The notes below the pieces were generated by a model. That model was not told the DNA's origin. It did not search any database and worked only from the letters and a program-made list of their open reading frames with translations. The position numbers and the translations under genes are program-made. Source: Nymphaea colorata (taxonomy: Eukaryota > Streptophyta > Magnoliopsida > Nymphaeales > Nymphaeaceae). Taken from it: DNA of 64,000 bases. The stretch is from assembly GCF_008831285.2 (NCBI RefSeq), contig NC_045142.1, positions 9,245,528 through 9,309,527 of the forward strand, in the 5' to 3' direction. Positions 36,501-49,300 of the stretch are shown piece by piece; the first letter of the stretch is position 1, and each line of letters begins with the position of its first letter.

Positions 36501-39500
36501 CTTAGTTGGCTCTAAGTGGGTTTACAACGTGAAGTACAAACCTGATGGCACTGTAGATCGATATAAAGCTCGTCTGGTTGCAAAGGGGTTCAGCCAGAAG
36601 TATGGGATCGACTATCTTGAGACCTTTGCCCCTGTTGCAAAGTTGAAGACTGTGAGGGTTATTCTTGCTCTTGCTGTGCACAAGAAGTGGCGCATGGACC
36701 AGCTTGATGTTAAAAATGCGTTCTTGAACGGCCATCTGGAGGAAGAAGTCTATATGAGCATGCCTCCCGGGTATGTTCAAGAGGGAAAATGTTGTCACCT
36801 CAAGAAAGCTTTGTATGGCTTGAAGCAGTCGCCTAGAGCTTGGTTTGAGAGACTAAGGATCGTTATGAAGTCTACTGGGTACAAGCAAGGAAATGGAGAT
36901 CATACCCTATTCATAAAGCAGAGAGATGGTCTGGTGAGTCTTCTCCTTGTCTACGTTGATGATATGATTGTCACGGGCAGTGATGAAGAAGAAAACAGAA
37001 AGATGAAAGAGAGATTAGCTAAAGAATTCGACCTCAAGGATCTGGGTAAGCTGAGATACTTTTTGGGGATAGAAATTGCTCGATCAGAGACAAGGCTGGT
37101 TATGAATCAAAGGAAGTACACTCTTGACTTACTAAAGGAGACAGGTAAACTTGGTTGTAGGCCCTATCTTACTCCTATGGAGTCGGGAACTAAGATAAGT
37201 ATCAAGACGGGCACCACTCTGGATGAGGAAGGAAAAGGGCGATATCAGAGGCTAGTCGGTAAGCTTATCTATCTTACTCTAACTCGCCCTGATATCACGT
37301 ATGCGGTAAATGTGCTAAGTCAATTTATGCATGCTCCCACGGATTGTCATTGGAAGAGTGCAGAACGAGTGTTGGGGTATCTAAAGAATGACCCAGGAAA
37401 AGGGCTGCTGTATACTCGACAAGACAAACTTACTATTGAGGGCTACTCAGATGCAGATTGGGCAGGTTGCACTGACACAAGGAGGTCTACTACAGGGTAT
37501 TGTATCTTTCTTGGAGGTAACCTAGTGGTTTGGAGAAGTAAGAGGCAAGAAGTATGTTCGAGGTCTAGTGCTGAGGCTGAGTACAGGGCTGTTGCAATGG
37601 GGGTTACAGAGATGCTGTGGCTGAAGATTCTTTTGACTGATATTGGTGTGGAACTGGGAGATAAAATGAAGATGTACTGTGACAACAAATCTGCGATTAA
37701 TCTTGCCAATAATCCAGTTCTACATGACAGGACCAAACATGTGGAGATTGACCGTCATTTTATCCGGGAACGCATTGACTCAAAGGAGCTGATTCTGCCA
37801 TATATGAAGTCTGAAGATCAAGTTGCAGACGTCCTAACTAAAGGGCTTTGTACTTCTTCATTTGAAAAGAATGTTAGCAAGCTTGGCATGTTTGACATGT
37901 ATGCCAAGCTTGAGGGGGAGTGTTAGAATATGTTGTTATGGGAACCGGGTCCATATCTGGACCCGGTTCTATGGGGCGCGGGTACCGAGGCGGGCTCGGT
38001 ACCCTAGGCGGCTTCTCCTCTCTCCCTCTTTATATTGTCACTTGTGTTTAGTGTTGAATTAAGTGAAATATAATTTTCTCTCTCCTAGGGTTGCGGTGAG
38101 CCCCTAGGTCAAAGCCTCCCCGTGGTTTTTCACCTCTTTCTGAGGTTTTCCACGTAGATTGTGTGTTTGTTCTCCACTCTCTCTCTTTGTGGTTCGTGTT
38201 TCTACAGGATTCAACCCAAAACAAGCTCCGACATATTTTTTTTCAGCTTTACCCAAGCAATTCCTTGTTGATAAGAGTCTATCGACAATAGTTCCTTTCA
38301 AGCTTCCATATGTCTTCTATCTGGCTCACACATAAAATAGTGACACATGATGTAGTTTCTTGTAAAAGCAAGATACTGAAAGGATACTCAGAAGGTCTTG
38401 ATACCTTGCATGGTCATCGTAAAGACCTCCATTTTGAGAGCTAAGCTTTTGATTGGTCATACTAGGGGTTGCCAAAGATTTGTCTCGAGAGTTATTTTTG
38501 GGTAATTTAGAGGTTTTCAGTAATTTGGTAAAAGTTGTAACAAGTTACTTTATTATTTTTATGTCATTGTGGACTTAATCCATAATTTTCTTTAGCCAAC
38601 TCTAAACCCCATGAAATATGGGATTAAGGCTAATAAAGATACATTTTCTTTTCCCTTTCAACCATGCGTAACATGGCATCAGAGCTGTTCAGGTCTGGGA
38701 CTGCCTGACAGCAGGTTGGTTGAGAGATCTTGTTCATGCCTTCTTCCTCTTGCTTTTTCTTTCTCTTCCTCTCTTCTTCGTTCTTTCTGCTTTTGTCTGG
38801 CTGAGGTTGTGTACCCTAAATAGCTGCTGTGTGTGGGTGATTAGGGAACTAATCACCGCTGATAACAATGCAGTAGTGATTAGATGCCCTAAATTCTGTC
38901 ATTGGTGCTGGTGTTAGTAAGTCATGGTGGACTGTTGGAGGTTGAGATTAGTTGGGCATGATTAAGAAGAATTTCCTATCATTGATGAATGGCTGCATTC
39001 ACGTTGGAAGTGGTTGCTGGTCATGGTTGGTGTGGAAACATGCTGCCTTTGCCTATGAAGGATCTGACATCTCCAACAGTGAGCACAATGTTCACTAGAA
39101 GTTGAAAAGTTGCCCAACTGCTTGTCATCTAGGTGGTAAGGTTCAAAAGTTGCCCAACTGCTTATCGTCATATGTGGTAAGGTGTTGTCCCCTTCTATCT
39201 CATATCTCCCCTTCATTAGGCCTGGAGAGATATGGAAGGTGTTGATTGTGGAAGTTGCTGACATTAGTCCTTTAGCAGAGTTATTGGCTGTCGTGGGGCA
39301 GTAATATCGTTGCTGAATTTGATATACATTTTGTGGTGTCAGTCATTTGTTTTGGTGTACTAATCCTGTTGATGATTTATAGCTGTTTTTTCTTCTTCTT
39401 CTTTTTTTTCTTGCATTAGAAGATCAAGTCTGATTTGTGTTGATGACAAATCTGGTTCTGTAGAAACCGTGCAGTTTGCTTGTCCTTTTATGCTGCCGAG

Positions 39501-42500
39501 TTCTATTCTTGATCTCTGGTGGTTGTTCTATATTCCATTATATAGCTGGGGTTGCTGAAGTGACTGTGATCTATGGCTAAGGATAAGAATATCAAAAAGG
39601 GATTCAAGCATGACTATAGCAGATTACAAGGCATTTGTGAACCCTTTTCCATAAGGGTCTTATGTCAAATTAGATGACACCAATTATGAAAGGTGCCATG
39701 CAGCTTTATGATGTCAGTAGTTGATCACCAGAAGGAGCATATTATCTTTGAGGAGGAGCCAAAAGAGATGGTAAGTATGCTATATGAAAATAGGATAATA
39801 GCATTGTCATGGCCTAGATTATGAATAGTGTCTAGGTGGATATTGCAAATGGCTTGTCTATTATACTACAACCAAACAGATGTGGGAGTACAGCATGATA
39901 CATACTCAGAGGAGAAGAATCTTAGCAGGATTCTACAAGTTGAAGAAGATTTTTCAGTTGCAACAAGGAGATTAGCACCTTGCCCAGTATTTTGCCTCTG
40001 TCAAGTCTGCCTATGAGAGGCTGAATTCAATGAGACCACCATGTAAAAGAACTCATCAGGAGCAGACTATGGTGGCCAGATTCCTATCTAGATTATCTTC
40101 GGATTAGGTTGTCATGAAGGTTCAGATGCTTACAGTTGTGGAGATTCCCGACCCTGCATAGGCATATAATTGACTCAGTCAACTGATTGTCACCCTTCCT
40201 CAGGCACCTGAGTCTCCTGCCTCAGTGTTGGTAGCCACAGGTGGACAGGGACGTGGCACACCCATGTCCTTAGGGATCGTGGCAGAGATGGTGGTGGTTG
40301 TGGCACATCAAATGCACATACTGTGGCAAGCAAAGCCACCTTGAGGACAGGTATTGGGACAAGCATGGTGCCCCCTTTCATCCTCTTGTGGCAAGGGATT
40401 GCTATTCCAAAAATTTCCCCTTTAGATGTAGAAGTTTACTATGATGCAGATTAGGCTCGGTTGATGATAGGAAGTCTAAATCTGATATCATGGAGGAGTA
40501 AGAAGCAAGCAGTTGTGGTCAGATCTAGTGTTGAATCATAATATAGAGCAATGACCTAAATGGCTGCTGAAATGACATGGATAAGAGCTATGGCTTAGCA
40601 ATTTATGAGTCAAGGTGAAGTTGCCTATGGAGATGAGGTGTGATATCAAGGCAGCCACCTAGATTGTCAATAATTTTGTATTCCATCAGAGTACAAAGCA
40701 TATAGAGGTGGATTGTGTAATGTCCCAAATGTTTAGTCCTATATCGAAGATTGTGAGGAATCTTCAAGGGTTTATAAAAGGGGTCATTGATGAGAAAATT
40801 GTCCTGGTTCCTAGCCTTTTTGGGGTTGGAATCGAAACTGCTAGGGGGTGGGTTGGAATCCGTCGCACCAGGGGCCCGAGCCCAGGAGTGGGTCAGGTTG
40901 TTACAGTGGTATCAGAGCCAGTTTCAACACTCGAACCTAGGATCTCACACGCGCGGACGCGTGTGCCTTAAGGGTGGTAGATTGTAATGCCCCAAATGTT
41001 TAGTCATGTATCGAAGATTGTGATGAATCTTCAAGGGTTTATAAAGGGGGTCATTAATGAGAAGATTGTCCTGGTTCCTAGCCTTTTTCGGGTTGGAACC
41101 GAAACTGCTAGGGGGTGGGTTGGGATCCGTCGAACCAAGAGCCCGAGCCCATGAGTGGGTCGGGTTGTTACAGATTGTCACTACATTTGTCACTTAGTTC
41201 AAGCAGGAGCTATATCAGTTGTCTATGTCTCTTCAAAAGACCAAGTTGATGTCATGTTGATATGCTCACAACGCCTCATTCTATTGGAGATTTTACAAGA
41301 TGTTGTAACAAGTTTCGCCTGATTGATATCTATGCTCCAGCTTGATGGGGAATGTTGAGACAATAGGTCATATAAGGAGGTCTTTAGTAAACTATTAGAC
41401 GTCTTGATTTTATTTTTATTATTGTAAAAGGTCCTCTTTATTATTTATCTTTTTTGCATGGACTTGTTTTGTAATTTTATTGCAGCTCCTAATCCCTTTT
41501 AACGTGGGATTAGGGTTAATGAAAGTTTTAGTTTCTTCTCTCTCCCTCAGTCGTTTCCCACAATAAATATAACCAACTGTTTCATGGTTATGAACATTAA
41601 AAGAATAATTGTAGGTACTCTGTTTAAACCACACAGTAGTGGTGTTTATCACTAATCATACTTTTTCTCAACCAGAAAAGTTGATTTTTCTATCAAGTTT
41701 TAATGTGGAGTTATTAAAGTTCTAATGGTGTAACAGTACCTCTAAACACAAAAAAATTGTCAAAAAAGAATTTTTTAGAGAGTTGAAAAAATATATTGGC
41801 ATTTGGCAGGTTACGATCAAGAAAAAATCTAAGAATCTACTTTTTTAGTCTTGGAAATTGTAGAAGATCAAATTGTTTCGGATCCAGCAACCTACAAGCA
41901 GCATGTGTGCATATACGATATAGCTATTAAAGAATGAAATTCTACCATAGATCAAAGTGGTTATTGATAATCAAGCTAACAAGTTAACAAATACATTACC
42001 ACATACAACAAAAGATAATCAGACAAAATGACTGAAATCTTAAACGAAATCAAGGATACTATGCAGAAAGTGCATCTAGGGCACCAATTCTAGCTTTGTC
42101 AGGAATAGATACCACCATCTGTGCTACCTTTGATTCAAACACCAGATTATGTTCTGTCAGTAGCCCACCAGTACAATCAGTCACCACTGATGGAGTGAAC
42201 TCTTTTACTAGACGACATACTCCTTGATGCTCAAACAAACAAAGCACCAACAGCCTAAAACAAATGCTTAAATTGTAATGGCATGTAGGTACATAGAAAA
42301 CTATCCGTTTAACAGAAATGCTAACAAAGGAATTTAAGAATTATTCACCTAAAATTTCACCAATCAGCACAATTGAATCATTAGCATTGCAAAATCCCAT
42401 GTATGAAAATGGCCTAAAGATCACCTCACCCCTAAAAATTTATGAAAATGTTGTCCATATACACCTATGCAGCTATGCCTAATTACTATCTTATCTCTTG

Positions 42501-43334
42501 GTTCGTTGTCTTTTTCGGTTTCCAAACGGAAATAGGCTATAGGGCAGGAACAAAATCCACCAGGCACATACTCGTTCAGTTTCATATTTTGACACTGATA
42601 AAGTGGGAACTTGAAACCCATGTCACACAAGTACCTCTATTTGGGGAGGTATCCATGTCGACATGGTGCAACATGGATGTGGGAAAAGGAATGCCCCTAG
42701 ACATGGCCCCAACACAGCTCTGACCATGTCAAGTGCAGTCAACACACCCACGTCCATGTCTATCCATGTTTGGGCTATGTCAATTTTAACCAAGTCCAAA
42801 TCTGTCCAAATTTGGGGCTGATTTTTTTGTTATTATTGTATAAGCCCTTCTCCTAGGACCCAAACTCATCCACACTGCCATAGTTTTCCGGCAAATCTTT
42901 AGGTGATGCAGATCAGTCTTATTTTTCATTGTCAATCTTCTGTGCTTGCATATGCCCTCTCTTGTTTCAGTTTCTTTTTTTTTTCATGTTTCTTTGTTTT
43001 TCACTTCTCCATGTCGTGTCTGTTCTTGTTTATTTCTTCTTCTCATTTTTATCATATGAAAATGATATGTTTTGGGCTTTGGCAGTTATAATCTTATTGT
43101 TAAGTCTGTTGACTGTTCATCTCATGTTTTATCAGATTTTGTAAATGAAATACAGGGTAGGGTTTCAGATTTTAAGTCTATTCATCTCTAAGCAAATGTA
43201 TCAACTATCAAATGATCAAAATGCATTTTGTAAGATTGTCAAATGTATCTTTGTTAGTGAACTTAGTCGGCTTTTTGCAATTTTATAAATTATAAACCAT
43301 GAAGGCATGAACACAGTGGTCATTATACATATAT

Positions 43335-43369
<35 letters not shown>

Positions 43370-46300
43370 CATATACACACACACTCTCGTGAGATACCAA
43401 AATCAATTTTATGCTATCACTTATTGACTTATAACCAGTCCTACAGGGTGCGGTTTACGTTGAACAGGATGACAAGCACATAAGCACACTAACAGAGAAA
43501 TGGAAGAGCTTATTGGCATTGATTTTTTCCACCACTACATTAAGAATTGAGAGCTTATAATTGATATAATATAGCTATTTTCACTTGTCCACTAATGAGT
43601 TTTCACAGATCATGCTATATAAGGCAACTATACCTTTTAGCAAATTGTAATGGTGTAAACCCATTCCCCAAAGATTGATTCCAGGGTCGATATATCAAAG
43701 AAAATAATTTCACATCCATCAACCCACACTGCAATACCTAAATAACGCTGTCTGATTCACACATTTTACAATGACATTCAAGACCACACTAACTGGTATA
43801 TGCTCCTAAATGGCCACCATAGACAAGACAGTTTATACTAAAGCATGCAAATCTGATTCGACGATCTTAAGAACTTCACAGCCAACCCCACACACCAGAA
43901 AAAGACCATGAACTGATGAGAGTAATGATGATGAAACCTCACAAATAGTTACTTTTGATAGAACCATGGAATACAACTGCCTCCCATCGACCTGCTAAAT
44001 AGCGGCTTCTCCATAGTTGTTTCACAGAATGCAAAGAAGAATGAAAAATTAAAAGTTTATTACAGTAAACCTAAAACTGCTGATCTGGAAAAACAAAAGA
44101 TGATATGAGAATTCTTGGCAACAAGATCTTAAATGCTGAATAGGCCACCGTATTGGTCATTCCACAAACGTAACATTGGAAACCCTTAGGTTGCATTTGA
44201 TAGCCTCGAATCTTAGATCTGACGCTGTATAAAAAGGTGTGTTTTAGTATATCCTCAGCTTAAACAAACTGAGGATCTCAGTAGCATGGGCAACCTTAAA
44301 TTCATGGCACCACAAATCTCATATCTGCGGTGAAACAAATACAACCGTATGGACAAAGCACAAAGTCCATGCTAAGAAATAGTTCCAAGGCTCTCATGTA
44401 ACAGAAGGATATTTCTCAGTAACCTATTAATAGGAGATAAAGTGTAGTGAATTTGAAGCAACATGACAAAGATAATACAGATATCATTATGAACTCCTGA
44501 AAGTATAGCATCATACCTTTCAGCATTTGAACAAACAAGATCTAGATTAGCTCTCTTGTCCAAGCCACTTTGTTTGTTAGATAAGGCAGGAATTAATGCC
44601 TGAATAGCCTCACTTGGAGGTGCATTAACAAAAAAAGAATCAAAAACAAGTGTCCTTGCCGTCAAAGGAAAACAAGGCAGCCAGTTCAGAGCAATATCTG
44701 CAAATACAAAAGTCATTACTAGCAAAGTCATATACAAACAGCTCAAAGGAGTATATGCAAATGCAAAAATTGTTACTAGCAAAGGCATCTTCAAACATCA
44801 TATCCAAGTGTTAAATGAGAAGTACATAACTCTTATTATCATATTTAACAAGACTCCAGTCCTCAAGGGAACAACATAATGTAACTGTGACCCCAAACCA
44901 GTAAAGCAAGTACTAAAATGCCCTTTTTAATGGTTTAAGACGATTGAGGAGATGATGCTACTTAGGACCTAACCAACATCTCATGCACATACACAGGCAA
45001 ACCTACATATATACAGACCTAGGTGTTCACATAGATATTAGAGCATCAAGGTTTTAGAAAAAAAAGGGAAGAAAAAGGGAAAGAAAGCAGCCTCTGAGTT
45101 TGTTTTAGGCCCAACAAGTTTGTTGGACAAGCCGACTGGATTGCATAAGCATTCTTCAAACCAATGTTATCCGTATCGTACGATACAGACGCGTATCGTA
45201 CGATACGTATCGTATAGGTTAAGAAAACCTATACGATACGCTGTTTAAAGACGATACGCATTTGTATCGTACACGTATCGCACGATACGTGCGATACGGG
45301 GGCCGTATCGTACGATACGGGCGATACACCCCCGTATCGTACGATACGGGTTAAAACACAAAATTTTTTATTTTTTAAAGTTTAAACACTCCTCCCTCTC
45401 TCTCTTCTTGTATTTAAAGACTCCAAGAGACGTAGGAGGGAGAGATTTTGCACATTTTCATCAAAAATAACCAAGGATTCATCGATTTGGAAAATATTAT
45501 CGTTAAATCATGAAAGATGATAAGTTGATAACTATATGTTTTGAACTTATAAAATTGTGATGTAATATAAGTCCTAAAACTCAAAGTCCTAAGACTCTAA
45601 GTTTTAAGATTCTATAAAATTTTAAGTTTAAAATTGTCATGGATGCTTATTATGTTATTTTGAATATCTAATTTTTAATTTTTGAATGCGTTGTTGACAC
45701 ACATGAATGTTCCTTATGTATGATGATCTTTTTTATATTTGAATATATTTTTCTTGATTTCTGATTTTTTGTTTATTTTTTTAGATTTTTAATAATTTTT
45801 CTCTATTTTTTATGATTTTTAAATATTTTTAAAATTAAAAAATTAATTTTACGATACGATACGCTACGTTTGCGATACGTTACGATACAGCGTATAGGTC
45901 AGCTCGACCGATACGCGATACGCTACGCCTTTTATAACATTGCTTCAAACTGAAAATGGCATCCAAAGGCCCAGAACATCCCATGGGTAGTAAATTGGAG
46001 CCAAAGAATTTTTCTATTATACCCCATCCGTCTATAAACTAGAGCTTATGGAATCCTGCTAGAAATATAGTAAAAAATAATCCTTCTCAGGTTTCTAATA
46101 GTGAGGTTTTCTCAAGTATTTTTTGACAAAGCTGTTTTGCTTAGGAAAATCTCGGCAATCTTTTAAAAATGAAAAAGCCCTAAAATTAAGCAAAAGTGAC
46201 AAGAATGAGAAACTGCAATAAGAAGTCATAAACAATAACTAGATAAAATAGTAAAAATAATGTTTCAATAGTGATACAAGTGACAATGAATAATTTCACT

Positions 46301-49300
46301 TAATTTTAATGATTAATCCATGATGATATTAACATTAAAAAGGAGAAAATAAAAATACGTGGTAAGAATGCACTAAATTTATTTTCATGCTTTTTATAAA
46401 AAAACACTTCTTTTCATGTTTTTAATATCAATCTCTTTTCTAAAGTTAATAGAATTTTTCTTTGAAAAGCATATGATATATCTGGCTATGCCAAAGATCG
46501 ATTAGCATGTCCGCATTGAACATGCATTTTGAAGTCCCTATAATTGTTGTACACCCTGTGTTAGATATCAGGTACTGGATCGCGGGTCGGGTCCATTGGA
46601 CTGACCCAAAACAAAGGGTCAGCGGGAGAGGCATCGAGCATTTGAGAAAGTCTTTCATCGGGGAGGAAGAAAATCAGGGAGGAAGAAACTCTAGTCTGGA
46701 ATTAGGGGGGGGGGGGGGGGGGGGGGGTGCATTGTAATCTTAGGTCTCCTCTTGCAAGGGCTATGCTTGTTAGCAGGGGGCTAACAATGGTATCAAAGCC
46801 AGCAACCAGCAGGCCGTTGCCGCGGACGAACATCCATGGGCCTCTTCAACTATCAGACGAGATTCCAAAAGACTACATGCTTCTGCAGCTTGGATTCCAG
46901 GTATATGGCTGTTAGAATGTATGTATTTCAAATGTATACATATATATATACTTGTATATATATTACATATATTAGTCATCTAAGATATGTCTTATATGTA
47001 TATATATATATATATTTTCTATGTATTTGGATACTTATGTAATTTTTCCTTTTTTTATGTATTTTTATTTTCCCTTTTTTACCCCTTTCTTTTTCGTTAT
47101 TCCCAAAAGGGGTCTAGTCCCAACGGCTAGTATTCTAGCCATTGGAACTAGTCCCAATGGCTAGCTCTCTTCTCCTTTGGCTCTATCCTTTATAAATAGT
47201 GTACATTCTCCACTATTTTACTTATGGCCTTTTAAGCCACATCTTGTATTTTTTGTTGAGATCAATATATGTTTTATTCTCCTCTTGTTTGAGGTCTCTT
47301 GAGTATTACCTTGTTAAGTTGGTGGGAGATTCAAGAGTGATATTCTTGAAGTATTTGCCTTGTTTGGGCCTGATTTACATGGTATCAGAGCCATGTGTTA
47401 GCTCATCGTCATGTTGTCCTTCAAAGTTTGAAGTCTTCAGCTCATTCTCTTTCTTTGAAGCTGTGAAGCACTCCAAGTGTTTGATATATTGCTAGTTGTA
47501 GTTTGAGTGAAGAAGGTGTTGTTTTTCTCCTTTCTTGAGGGTTTAAAGTGATCTAGGTGACGGGATTGTGCACATCTTATCAAGCTTCCGTGGCTACCAA
47601 AGTTGTGATTGTTTTCATAGTAATATCTTCCCTCATGGCAGCAAGCTCTTCACATTTTTGGACTGCCTTCTTGCTGTTTTTTAGTCGCTGATTTCGTGGA
47701 TTTTTCACCAACGTTGAGAGTTGTTTTGGCACTATTCTTGTGGCTACCTCAACTTCATCTTATAAAGTACACATTATGGATGATAGAACTTCTTCTACTC
47801 CTCTCCCTAAACTCACTTCATCAAACTATGTTTATTGGGCAAAAACTATGGAACATTTCATTAAAAGCAAAGGTTTATGGGGATTTGTTGATGGGTCCAA
47901 AAGTGAACCACAATTAGTCCTAACCAAAACCATAGATGGAAAATCCCATGAACTAGAAGGAGTTGAAAAAGATAAGGTTGTCAATGAATATGAGAGAAAA
48001 TGGAAAGAGTGGAAGATAGGACATCACAAGATTATTACATGGATTATTGCTTGTGTCGATACTACAACCATGGGTCAAATAGCTAAGTATAATTTTGCTC
48101 ATGAAGCTTGGGAATTCCTCAAAAAAATCCACACTATGAAAGATGTGGCTTACATGTGCAATCTTCAAATGAAGATTGCAAGTCTCCAACAAGGGAATAA
48201 GTACATTAAGGAGTATGTTAGAGAAATGGAACAATTATGGGATGAACTTGCTCTAGTTGAACTCGAATGGTATGATCCAAGAGACATTAAAGTAAGAGAA
48301 AAACAAATCCAAAGGGAAAAATTTTATAAATTCATTTTTTGTCTTAAACCACAATATGATGGAATCAAAACTTCCTTGCTTCATAAACATAAAATGTCAT
48401 CTATGAATAAAGTCATAGCGGAGCTTCAAATGGAAGAAAATAGACTCAATTTTTCTAAAGAAAAAAATGAAAGCGTTCTTGCTACCTCAAGACCCGGTGC
48501 TCATATGAGAACTTATAGACCTCCACACTTCAACCAGATAAATGAAGGAGCAAGAAAAAGAATTATTTGTTATCATTGCCAAGAAGAAGGACATACAAAA
48601 CCCAAATGTCCAAAACTAAGAACTTAGGACAAGAGAAGCAATGTGGCGGCTCCCATCCAAGAAGAAAGGAAAGAAACAAGCACCTTTCAACTTGATCAAC
48701 TTGTAAGTGCTCTTCAACCTAAGCTTATTGAAGCCCTTCAACCTTTGCTCAAGGGAGGAAGCACACCTTCAACATTGGGGGCTAAAGTAGCATCTACTTC
48801 TTCAAGTAAGTATTCTTGGCTTATTGATTTGTGGATCCCTTCTCACCAAATGCACCAAAAATAATTCATATCCATTTGTCAAAACGGCCGATGGAACTTC
48901 TCTTGAAATTGATTTTGTTAGAAATCTTGATCAAACTTTTCAATCAAAAGTTTTAAAAGTACCTCAAGTAAGATGTATTCCTAAACTAAACTTAAATTTG
49001 TTGTCCGTTTCTCAAATGGCTGACCTTGGTTTTGATATAATTTTCTCACAATATAAATGTTTGATACAGGACCGTCTATCCAAGAAGACGATTGGAGAAG
49101 GTTTTAGAACAAATGACCTCTACTACATAGATTTTTTGGACCTCTCAAGACCTTCATGCAAAATCATGAAAGAATGTGACATTCAAACTTGGCACCAAAG
49201 ACTTGACATTCAAATTTAGAAAAAATGTCTCATCTTCCCTTCGTGGAAAAGTATTGTCAAAAGAACTTTTGTTGTAATGATTGTATCAAGGCAAAAATGA

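Larger units (their letters stand above)
32918..38206 (+). mobile_element. Ty1/Copia LTR retrotransposon A, complete and probably recent
   Basis: 5,289 bp with 286-bp LTRs at both ends that I read as identical base for base, perfect GGATT duplications, a primer-binding site TGGTATCAGAGCC at 33204 directly after the left LTR, and a polypurine tract ttgagggggag ending at 37920. Between them is one uninterrupted gag-pol frame. GC content is visibly higher than the surroundings, especially the CG-rich leader at 33,250-33,600. Orientation is opposite to the host TELO2 gene. All parts expected of an autonomous element are present. Confidence 0.97.
40716..41172. mobile_element. TRIM (terminal-repeat retrotransposon in miniature)
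   Basis: 457 bp in all: two 190-bp direct repeats (40716-40905 and 40983-41172), both TGTAATG...GTTACA, around a 77-bp interior. The interior begins one base after the left repeat with TGGTATCAGAGCC (initiator Met-tRNA primer site) and ends in a purine-rich tract (taagggtggtaga). A perfect 5-bp duplication GATTG flanks it (40711-40715 and 41173-41177). No coding capacity. It sits in the RNase H remnant of Copia F and so is younger than F. No 5S rRNA-like segment was noticed, so it does not look like Cassandra. Confidence 0.93.
39580..41340 (+). pseudogene. Gag and RNase H remnants of Copia F
   Basis: A gag remnant includes '[15 protein letters not shown]' around 39,660. A knuckle at 40,310-40,370 reads [21 protein letters not shown], where the last Cys is Arg. 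It jumps almost directly to RNase H at about 40,450 (VDDRKSKS ... [15 protein letters not shown]), with stops, showing loss of about 3 kb. RNase H resumes after the TRIM with '[28 protein letters not shown]' type sequence (41,172-41,250). Confidence 0.75.
38481..41562 (+). mobile_element. Decayed Copia element F
   Basis: The left LTR (about 38481-38673) is followed by a primer-binding site TGGCATCAGAGCTG, and the right LTR (about 41353-41562) is preceded by a polypurine tract (cttgatgggga). The LTRs share the segment gggatta(a/g)g(g/c)(t/c)taat and a pyrimidine-rich end but are quite diverged. No target duplication was found, so limits are approximate. Inside are a broken gag with a zinc-knuckle remnant and an RNase H remnant; protease, integrase and RT are missing. 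A TRIM has inserted in the RNase H remnant. Confidence 0.75.
31478..42059 (-). other. TELO2 intron 3 (10.6 kb), carrying Copia A, Copia F and a TRIM
   Basis: About 8.4 kb of the intron is accounted for by elements A (32918-38206) and F (38481-41562). The remainder, 31,478-32,912 and 41,563-42,059, shows no recognised feature. Confidence 0.8.

Noticed and set aside
40716-41172. TRIM as a Cassandra element
   Set aside because: Cassandra LTRs carry a 5S rRNA-like internal promoter; I saw no such segment in these 190-bp repeats.
45160-45360. CGTATCGTACGATACG array as a CRISPR-like or satellite array
   Set aside because: Spacing is irregular, units overlap, and the array lies inside a mobile element with 8-bp target duplications; CRISPR does not occur in plant nuclear DNA.
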